Below are positions 1 through 5,072 of a DNA stretch of 7,062 bases, piece after piece. The stretch is taken from the NCBI GenBank assembly GCA_015068545.1, contig SVKH01000083.1, forward strand, positions 1 through 7,062, in the 5' to 3' direction. The stretch's first letter is position 1. Each line of letters starts with the position of its first letter. The notes under the pieces were generated by a model, which saw only the letters and a list, made by a program, of their open reading frames with translations, did not search any database and had not been told where the DNA came from. This DNA comes from Oscillospiraceae bacterium (GTDB lineage Bacteria > Bacillota > Clostridia > UBA1381). The translations under genes were made by a program, and so were the position numbers.

Positions 1-53
1 GCTTCATATGCACCTTGTGCAACTGCTGCGTTGCCCAATAATAGTTTTTTCAT
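1..53 (-). CDS. iorA: Indolepyruvate:ferredoxin oxidoreductase alpha subunit, N-terminal fragment
   Basis: Only the first 17 codons are in the window, reading MKKLLLGNAAVAQGAYEA (last codon incomplete). This matches the characteristic N-terminus of IorA proteins (MKKLLLGNEA-A-GAYEAG). The start is supported by an AAAGGG ribosome binding site at about 65-70. In the known family IorA is the thiamine-diphosphate and 4Fe-4S subunit that, with IorB, reversibly converts aryl-pyruvates and CoA to aryl-acetyl-CoA, CO2 and reduced ferredoxin in the cytoplasm. It lies downstream of a CoA ligase on the same strand, with no convincing terminator or promoter in the 430-base gap, so co-transcription from the T-box promoter is likely. 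The call rests on 17 residues, so it is probable rather than certain. Confidence 0.75.
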   Translation of the reverse strand, partial: MKKLLLGNAAVAQGAYE

Positions 54-246
54 AATTGCATTTCCCTTTCTATGGAATTGGTAATTGATTATCAGATATT
101 ATCCGCTTTACAGTTTTTCCGGATAGGAAATTCACTGTAAACAGCGAGCATACTCCTTTAGTAAATTGTTCACAGAGGATTTTCCCTGCAAATGGTACTG
201 AACATCGGTACTACACTGAGGCAGAAAATATGCTGCGGGCAAATTT
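54..246. other. Spacer upstream of iorA, with an inverted repeat
   Basis: No convincing gene. The main structure is a stem-loop at 107-141: TTTACAG (107-113) pairs with CTGTAAA (135-141), and inside it TTTCC (116-120) pairs with GGAAA (126-130). There is no T-run on either strand, so it is not a typical intrinsic terminator. A second inverted pair, TGTTCA (168-173) and TGAACA (199-204), also occurs. On the minus strand 41 codons stay open and end at a TGA near 133, but with no good start. No good promoter for iorA was found. Confidence 0.4.
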
Positions 247-480
247 CTCTTTCCAGAGGTTTGTAGAAAAATTGTTCAGAATCCGCAAAACTAACCGTAA
301 GGGACACCCGACGGCGTACATTGGTACGTCAAGGGTTAGGTTTGTGTGATTATGGGCAATTTCCTCTTTCCAGAGGTTTGTAGAAAAATTGTTCAGAATC
401 CGCAAAGCTAACCGCAAGGGACACCCGACGGCGTACATTGGTACATCAATGGTTAGGTTTGTGTGATTATGGGCAATTTT
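247..480. repeat. Two tandem copies of a 117-bp unit
   Basis: Copy 1 is 247-363 and copy 2 is 364-480; by eye they differ at 5 of 117 positions. A GGGCAAATTT at 238-247 just before copy 1 resembles the unit end, so the array edge is slightly ambiguous. Each unit holds a short hairpin near its left end (CTCT, TTCC, AGAG) and a larger possible fold closed by CTAACC (291-296 in copy 1) and GGTTAG (334-339), containing GGG-ACA-CCC and paired GTAC elements. The array begins 3 bases after the stop of the ligase gene and would be transcribed with it. Because 117 is a multiple of 3, an open frame of 39-residue repeats runs across it on the minus strand, but it starts only at a TTG without a usable ribosome binding site. 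I do not recognise the family; a recent tandem duplication or a structured intercistronic element are both possible. Confidence 0.85.
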
Positions 481-482
481 AA

Positions 483-2123
483 TCAAACCTCAATTTCGTT
501 TTCGTGAGCTACTACCGACTTCTTTCCATACATTTCGCGTAGTTTTGGTTTTTCTATCTTTCCGGTTGGATTTCTTGGTACCTCTGCAAAGATAATTTTA
601 CGAGGTCTTTTGTATCTTGGAAGATCCAAACAGAAATCATCTACATCTTCTTCTGTCAGGATTTCTCCTTCTTTTACCTCGATAACCGCTGCTGCTATTT
701 CGCCAAGACGGCTATCCGGAATACCTATTACAGCTACGTCCTTGATCTTATCATTGCTTCTTAGGTAGTCCTCTATTTGTACGGGGTACAGGTTTTCTCC
801 ACCGGAGATGATAACGTCCTTTTTGCGGTCAACCAAGAAGATAAATCCATCGCTGTCTTCCTGAGCCATATCACCTGTAAATAGCCAACCGTCCTGCAAC
901 ACGTCATTGGTTGCCTTTTCATCTTTATAGTAGCAATTCATAACACCAGGACCTTTTACAGCAAGTTCGCCAACTTCACCCTTTGCTACTTCATTTCTGT
1001 GTTCATCTACAATCTTAACCTGCCAGCCGTAGCCTGCTTTTCCTATTGCGCCTACCTTATGAATATTTTCCACACCAAGGTGTACACAGCCAGGACCGAT
1101 AGATTCGGATAGACCGTAGTTTGTATCGTAATCATGATTCGGGAAAACCTTTTTCCATCTATTGATAAGACTAGGCGGAACAGGCTGTGCACCAATGTGC
1201 ATCAGTCTCCAGCAATCAAGCTTGTATTGCTCAAGCTCTATATCTCCGCTGTCTATGGAATCTAATATATCCTGCGCCCAAGGGACCAGCAGCCAAACTA
1301 TTGTACATTGCTCCTTTGATACTGTTTCCAGAATCCATTCCGGCTTTATACCCTTTAAAAGTACTGCCTTCCCGCCAACCAGGAAGCTTCCAAACCAGTG
1401 CATTTTAGCTCCTGTATGATATAGCGGCGGTATGCACAGGAATACGTCATCCTTTGTCTGGGAATGGTGATTCTGCTCGGTTAATGCAGCGTGCATGAGG
1501 CTTTCGTGGTTATGTATAATAGCTTTCGGGAAGCCTGTTGTACCTGATGAGAAGTATATTGCCGCTTCATCTTGGTCGGTTAACTTGATATCAGGAGCCT
1601 TAGTGGAAGCGTAGGTCACAAGCTTGTCGTAGCTTTCGGCAAAAGTAGGACAATCCTCTCCTGCGTAAAACCACATTTTCACTCCCTTTACTCTTCCGTA
1701 TATTTCCTCTACACGTCCTATAAACTCCGGCCCGAATACTATAACATCGCTATCAGCAAGCTTTAAGCAGTATTTGATTTCATCAGCTGTGTAACGATAG
1801 TTAAGAGGGACCGCCAGAGCACCTGTCTTCAAAATACCAAAGTATATCGGCAGCCACTCGATGCAGTTCATCAGCAAAATAGCAACTTTATCACCCTTTT
1901 TAATCCCACGGGATAGAAGCAGGTTTGAAAAACGGTTTGCCTTTTTGTTAAACTCACTCCAAGTTATTTCCTTTTTGTATTCCTCGTGAGGCTTTGCCTC
2001 GATAAGGTTATATTCACGCCATGTTGTGCGTGTGGTATCTTCGCCGTTTGGGTTAATCTCCACAAGGGCGATATCGTTTGGATAAAAATCCGAGTTTTTG
2101 TTAAGAATTTCTGTAATTGGCAT
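483..2123 (-). CDS. AMP-forming acyl/aryl-CoA ligase
   Basis: Predicted 546-residue cytoplasmic member of the class I adenylate-forming enzymes, which convert a carboxylic acid, ATP and CoA to an acyl-CoA through an acyl-adenylate. The core motifs are intact: phosphate loop SSGTTGFPK from residue 192, YGLSES at 336-341, TGD at 416-418, hinge RKKDVIISGGEN at 433-444, and the C-terminal PTGKIEK at 519-525 with the catalytic lysine. Length is normal for the family. An in-frame ATG at 2261 would add 46 residues, but those codons lie inside the T-box terminator region; the ATG at 2123 has a strong AAAGGGAGAG site just upstream and starts with normal ligase sequence (MPITEIL). It is the first gene after a T-box leader, followed by iorA. 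That pairing suggests an arylacetate substrate (4-hydroxyphenyl-, phenyl- or indoleacetate), which is inferred from context and not from the sequence of the pocket. Confidence 0.93.
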   Translation of the reverse strand: MPITEILNKNSDFYPNDIALVEINPNGEDTTRTTWREYNLIEAKPHEEYKKEITWSEFNKKANRFSNLLLSRGIKKGDKVAILLMNCIEWLPIYFGILKTGALAVPLNYRYTADEIKYCLKLADSDVIVFGPEFIGRVEEIYGRVKGVKMWFYAGEDCPTFAESYDKLVTYASTKAPDIKLTDQDEAAIYFSSGTTGFPKAIIHNHESLMHAALTEQNHHSQTKDDVFLCIPPLYHTGAKMHWFGSFLVGGKAVLLKGIKPEWILETVSKEQCTIVWLLVPWAQDILDSIDSGDIELEQYKLDCWRLMHIGAQPVPPSLINRWKKVFPNHDYDTNYGLSESIGPGCVHLGVENIHKVGAIGKAGYGWQVKIVDEHRNEVAKGEVGELAVKGPGVMNCYYKDEKATNDVLQDGWLFTGDMAQEDSDGFIFLVDRKKDVIISGGENLYPVQIEDYLRSNDKIKDVAVIGIPDSRLGEIAAAVIEVKEGEILTEEDVDDFCLDLPRYKRPRKIIFAEVPRNPTGKIEKPKLREMYGKKSVVAHENEIEV

Positions 2124-2170
2124 AAAACTCTCTCCCTTTATATAAGTATTTGTGCGAGGATTTTTATAAC

Positions 2171-2196
2171 AAAAAACCCCTGCACAACAGCAGAGG
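2171..2196 (-). terminator. T-box leader intrinsic terminator
   Basis: On the minus strand CCTCTGC pairs with GCAGGGG (7 bp with one G-U) around a 6-base loop and is followed by six T. The 5' arm CCTC is also the 3' arm of the T-box antiterminator, so the two structures exclude each other. The ligase ATG lies about 47 bases downstream. Confidence 0.9.
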
Positions 2197-2447
2197 ACGA
2201 AATATCGTGGTACCACCTCATTTTGCCAGTTCCTCACAGAATCTGACCTCATAGGGTACAAAACCGTACCCCTGCACTATAACGGGTGCTCCCGTTGCAG
2301 CCTACTTAGATAAAACTTCCGTTTGGTGCACAGCTCGCGAAGCGTAATTCACACACTATTTTTCGCATTGGCTCGCAGCTACCGCCAACTCTCTCCGGCT
2401 CCAAATAGGGCTACTTCATTTCGGTCATTGCCTTTAATTTTCAATTT
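2171..2447 (-). promoter_or_regulatory. T-box riboswitch, probable tRNA-Tyr specificity
   Basis: The leader has the T-box parts in order. Stem I carries AGTA (2415-2412), the GGAGAGAG region (about 2396-2389) and a distal stem TTGGC/GCCAA. The specifier side reads GAA-T-TAC-G (2350-2343) next to a lower helix GAAG/CTTC. This is followed by hairpins AACGGG/CCCGTT (2296-2281) and GGGTAC/GTACCC (2271-2254). The T-box sequence GGTGGTACCACG (2217-2206) forms an antiterminator of GAGG/CCTC and ACG/CGT with the 7-base bulge TGGTACC. From memory, the glyQS leader uses the same GAA-N-codon-N arrangement, which gives UAC (Tyr) here. The U of UGGU pairs with discriminator A73, which fits tRNA-Tyr and argues against tRNA-Trp (G73). 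UUA (Leu) one base earlier is a less likely reading. Uncharged tRNA should turn the ligase-iorA operon on. Confidence 0.92.
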
Positions 2448-2453
2448 GGTTTT

Positions 2454-2482
2454 ATTATAGCACTTTAAAGTGTAAAAGTCAA
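2454..2482 (-). promoter_or_regulatory. Sigma-A type promoter of the T-box operon, with a palindrome in its spacer
   Basis: TTGACT (2482-2477), a 17-base spacer and TATAAT (2459-2454) lie just upstream of stem I of the T-box. The spacer contains a perfect 12-bp palindrome, CACTTTAAAGTG (2461-2472), which could be an operator. The predicted transcript start is near 2447. Confidence 0.88.
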
Positions 2483-2560
2483 CAATTTTTGCGATTTTTT
2501 TAGAGGTTTATTGGCTTATAAAAAAATTAAGAGCGTGCGCATTATTTTTACAAAAAAAAC

Positions 2561-2589
2561 TTGCAAAAATTTTAGAACAGTAGTATAAT
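2561..2589 (+). promoter_or_regulatory. Promoter of the hydrolase gene
   Basis: TTGCAA (2561-2566), a 17-base spacer and TATAAT (2584-2589) stand 32 bases before the hydrolase ATG. The promoter is divergent from the T-box promoter, about 80 bases away. The DNA between them is AT-rich without further clear sites. Confidence 0.75.
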
Positions 2590-2621
2590 AAGTAGGAATT
2601 TTTTCTGGAGGGCAGGATAAT

Positions 2622-3407
2622 ATGAAAATAGAAAGTTATAATTTATGGGAAAATGCACCCGGCTCATACGATGCCGTCCCTGAAATTACAGCATTTATAC
2701 CAGACGAACAAAAAAGCGACTGCGCGGTAATAATCTTCCCCGGAGGAGGATACGGAGTTCTGTGCCAGTACGAAGGCGAAGACTATGCAAAATTTTTTAA
2801 CGAAAATGGTATTACAGCCTTTGTTGTGACATACCGTCTGACACCACATCATTTCCCTCTTCAACTGATAGATGCCCGAAGAAGTGTGCGTTTTGTGCGC
2901 CACCATGCCGAAAAATTTGGCATTAATAAGGATAAAATAGCTGTAATGGGTTCCTCTGCCGGAGGGCACTTAGCAGCATTAGTTTCTACATATAGAGGAA
3001 CAACAGAATTTGAAAATATTGACGAAATTGACAAGGAAGATTACCTTCCAAATGCACAGATTTTGTGCTACCCTGTTATACGCCTTTTGGGCAAAGGTAT
3101 AGCAAATATAGGTTCCGGCAAATCTCTTTTGGGTGAAGAACTACCGGATCTTGGCGAGGAGCTTTCTCCTGACCTTATAGCTGATAGTAAAACACCTGTG
3201 GCTTTTATATGGCACACCAGCGATGATGACTGCGTAGACGTGAGAAATTCCTTATACTATGCGTCAAAGCTCCATGAACTTGGCATACCAAGCGAATGCC
3301 ACATTTTCCCACACGGCAGACACGGACTTGCCCTTTGCAACGACAGTCCATATGTTGCTAAATGGAAAACTCTTATGATGGACTGGCTATCCTACATCGG
3401 ATTTTAA
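2622..3407 (+). CDS. Alpha/beta hydrolase, acetyl-esterase-like
   Basis: A 261-residue protein without a signal peptide or membrane segment, so probably cytoplasmic. It has the usual order of an esterase-type alpha/beta hydrolase: oxyanion-hole stretch PGGGY (residues 40-44), nucleophile elbow GSSAGG with Ser112, an acidic patch HTSDDDCVDV (198-207) that carries the catalytic Asp (probably 201-203), and HGRHG (231-235) with His234. The layout resembles small acetyl- or carbohydrate-esterases of the Aes/BD-FAE type, which remove acyl groups from sugars or other small esters. The start is clear, with GGAGGG at 2607-2612. It has its own promoter and seems to be a single gene. No terminator hairpin was seen after its stop; the next promoter starts 18 bases on. 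The true substrate cannot be read from the sequence. Confidence 0.9.
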   Translation: MKIESYNLWENAPGSYDAVPEITAFIPDEQKSDCAVIIFPGGGYGVLCQYEGEDYAKFFNENGITAFVVTYRLTPHHFPLQLIDARRSVRFVRHHAEKFGINKDKIAVMGSSAGGHLAALVSTYRGTTEFENIDEIDKEDYLPNAQILCYPVIRLLGKGIANIGSGKSLLGEELPDLGEELSPDLIADSKTPVAFIWHTSDDDCVDVRNSLYYASKLHELGIPSECHIFPHGRHGLALCNDSPYVAKWKTLMMDWLSYIGF

Positions 3408-3424
3408 AAAAAATTAAAAAATTG

Positions 3425-3453
3425 TTGACAAACGGCGATGAATGTGATATCAT
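3425..3453 (+). promoter_or_regulatory. Promoter of the leucine-leader operon
   Basis: A perfect TTGACA (3425-3430), a 17-base spacer and TATCAT (3448-3453) precede the leader peptide start by about 30 bases. Confidence 0.85.
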
Positions 3454-3483
3454 TTATAGCAATTCAAGTTAGAGGTAATGTAT

Positions 3484-3579
3484 ATGATGAACGTATGTAA
3501 ATCCATTATAAATAACCTCCTCAGCGTTATCGCCCTACTACTCAACAGTCAGGAAAATAACGCTATTTGTCGTGCTTGA
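3484..3579 (+). CDS. Leucine-rich leader peptide of an attenuator
   Basis: A 31-residue reading frame, MMNVCKSIINNLLSVIALLL followed by NSQENNAICRA, with AGAGGT (3471-3476) as ribosome binding site; start at 3484 or at the adjacent ATG at 3487. It holds CTC CTC (3517-3522) and CTA CTA CTC (3535-3543), plus four Ile and two Val codons. The codon run lies just after the first arm of a hairpin, and the stop (3577-3579) follows the segment needed for an antiterminator, which is the standard geometry of translation-coupled attenuation. It precedes a LeuA-family gene, so leucine supply is the likely signal. A small membrane peptide is an alternative, as the middle is hydrophobic. Confidence 0.8.
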   Translation: MMNVCKSIINNLLSVIALLLNSQENNAICRA

Positions 3580-3628
3580 ATAAAATACCATAATTATGAT
3601 GCAAAATTCAGGAATTTACGACCGTAGC
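3523..3628 (+). promoter_or_regulatory. Leucine attenuator: pause hairpin and antiterminator
   Basis: Segment 1, AGCGTTAT (3523-3530), pairs perfectly with segment 2, ATAACGCT (3557-3564). Segment 2 can pair instead with segment 3: GCTA (3562-3565) with TAGC (3625-3628), and GTCGT (3569-3573) with ACGAC (3618-3622), separated by a small internal loop. This second pairing overlaps the first hairpin at 3562-3564 and the terminator stem at 3618-3619, and would otherwise form a pseudoknot with it, so the states exclude each other. A ribosome stalled on the CTA CTA CTC codons would cover segment 1 and favour the antiterminator; one that reaches the stop codon would cover segment 2 and allow termination. 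Confidence 0.75.
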
Positions 3629-3657
3629 AGATGGATGTAAATTCCTGTTTTTATTTT
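3610..3657 (+). terminator. Intrinsic terminator of the leucine attenuator
   Basis: AGGAATTTAC (3610-3619) pairs perfectly over 10 bp with GTAAATTCCT (3637-3646) around a 17-base loop, followed by a T-rich run (3648-3657). It sits between the leader peptide and the LeuA-like gene, 21 bases before that gene's start, so it controls readthrough and does not end an operon. Confidence 0.92.
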
Positions 3658-3677
3658 CAGAAAAAAGGAGAGATAAT

Positions 3678-5069
3678 ATGCAAAAAGTTACTGTTTCTGA
3701 CATCACATTACGAGAAAGTGAAAAAAATAACTCTCTCAGCTTTAAAGAAAAGATTGATGTTGTTAAAAAATTAGATAAGCTGAACGTGAGTGTTATAGAA
3801 ACCGGGAAAATCACAAATAAGAAAACTGATACCCTGTTTCTTCACACAATTTCACCTCTTATAAAGAACAGCACTCTATCTTGCCCGGTTGATTATTCTG
3901 AAGAATCAATAGAGGCTACATACGATGCTATCAAGTCGGCAAAGAGTAAAAGATTGCACCTTATGGTTCCGGTATCCAGCGTACAGATGGAATACCTTTG
4001 CCACAAGAAACCAAAAGCTATACTGGAGATGATAGACACTCTTACGAAAAAGTGTGCTTCCCTTTGTGATGATGTGGAATTTTCCGCCCTTGATGCTACC
4101 AGAAGCGAACGTGACTTCCTTTATAAATCAATAGAAACTGCCATTTCTTCAGGCGCTAAAACAATTACAGTATGTGACAGTGCCGGAGAAATGATGCCAA
4201 ATGAGTTTAAGGACTTTATTCTGGACTTGTACAAAAATGTTCCTTCATTAAATGATGTGATGCTTTCTGTAGAATGTAACAATAGTCTGCATATGGCAGT
4301 TGCCTGCTTAATCTCTTCTATAACCGTAGGCGCAAGACAATTCAAGGTAACTGCATCAAAAAGCCACTTCCCTTCACTTTTGGCTGTAGCTAAAATTCTT
4401 CAAACTCGAGGAGGTTCTATGGATGTCAGCCTAGATCTTAACTTCACCGAGCTTGAGCATACCATAGACAGAATGGGATTTTTGAAAACAGGGATTGCTG
4501 CAGATTCTGACAGCGCAACTAGTCATTCTGACGAGATAGTCCTTAGCGAAAACGATAGCATAGACACTTTGTCTGCAGTTATCCTTAAAATGGGTTATGA
4601 CCTTTCGGAAGATGACATAAAGAATGTGTATGAAGAATTTCTAAAAATAGCAAAAAGCAAGCCTGTAAAGGCAAAGGAATTGGATGCAATTATAGCCTCC
4701 TCTGCACTACAGGTAGCTCCTACATTTAAACTAAAAAGCTACGTTATCAACAGCGGAAACGTGATTAATTCTTCAGCAGTTATGGTTCTTCTAAAGGATG
4801 GTAATGAGCTTGAAGGAATGTCGGTAGGTGACGGTCCGATTGATGCCGCATTCATGTGTATTGAAAAAATTGTCGGCAGACATTTTGAGCTTGACGACTT
4901 CCAAATTCAGTCAGTTACAGAGGGACGTGAAGCTATGGGCGTTACCGTAGTAAAGCTTCGTTCCGACGGCAAGCTCTATTCCGGAAAAGGTGTTTCCACC
5001 GACATTGTGGAATCCAGTATTAACGCGTATATTAACGCAATCAACAAAATTCTCTTCGAGGAGGAATAA
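3678..5069 (+). CDS. LeuA-family (2-isopropylmalate synthase-like) protein with altered active site
   Basis: A 463-residue protein. The N-terminal half is the HMGL-like TIM barrel of the LeuA family: SDITLRE at 7-13, VEFSALDATRSERDFL at 133-148 and GAKTITVCDSAG at 159-170 align well with 2-isopropylmalate synthases. The C-terminal part, about 345-455, is a LeuA dimerisation/allosteric domain (GPIDAAF at 386-392, GKGVSTDIVESS at 436-447). Real LeuA enzymes join acetyl-CoA to 2-ketoisovalerate with a divalent metal held by Asp in DTTLRD, HxH and an Asn in GERAGN. Here the Asp is Glu13, the HCHND stretch is ECNNS (199-203), and the GERAGN segment is replaced by SKSHFPS (227-233). Normal IPMS activity is therefore doubtful; it may be a changed enzyme or a regulator. 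GGAG at 3667-3670 supports the start. It lies behind the leucine attenuator and 3 bases before the next gene. Confidence 0.88.
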   Translation: MQKVTVSDITLRESEKNNSLSFKEKIDVVKKLDKLNVSVIETGKITNKKTDTLFLHTISPLIKNSTLSCPVDYSEESIEATYDAIKSAKSKRLHLMVPVSSVQMEYLCHKKPKAILEMIDTLTKKCASLCDDVEFSALDATRSERDFLYKSIETAISSGAKTITVCDSAGEMMPNEFKDFILDLYKNVPSLNDVMLSVECNNSLHMAVACLISSITVGARQFKVTASKSHFPSLLAVAKILQTRGGSMDVSLDLNFTELEHTIDRMGFLKTGIAADSDSATSHSDEIVLSENDSIDTLSAVILKMGYDLSEDDIKNVYEEFLKIAKSKPVKAKELDAIIASSALQVAPTFKLKSYVINSGNVINSSAVMVLLKDGNELEGMSVGDGPIDAAFMCIEKIVGRHFELDDFQIQSVTEGREAMGVTVVKLRSDGKLYSGKGVSTDIVESSINAYINAINKILFEEE

Positions 5070-5072
5070 TTT

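Noticed and set aside
86..151. Short minus-strand frame with AAAGGAG before ATG, about 19 codons, in the iorA spacer
   Set aside because: The ribosome binding site is only one base from the ATG and the frame is very short; no supporting feature.
211..486. Minus-strand 91-codon frame with two 39-residue repeats, overlapping the ligase stop
   Set aside because: It starts at TTG with the only GAGG one base away from it, and its open frame follows from a repeat length divisible by three. The sequence is better explained as a DNA or RNA repeat.
2124..2261. 46-residue N-terminal extension of the ligase
   Set aside because: These codons lie in the T-box antiterminator and terminator and do not resemble ligase sequence; the ATG at 2123 has a strong ribosome binding site.
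2344..2348. Reading the T-box specifier as UUA (Leu) directly after GAA
   Set aside because: T-box specifiers usually end in C, and the glyQS-like spacing GAA-N-codon-N gives UAC; aromatic gene content also fits Tyr. Kept as the main alternative.
2664..2969. Minus-strand 101-codon frame opposite the hydrolase
   Set aside because: It lies fully within the well-supported hydrolase gene and has no recognisable protein features.
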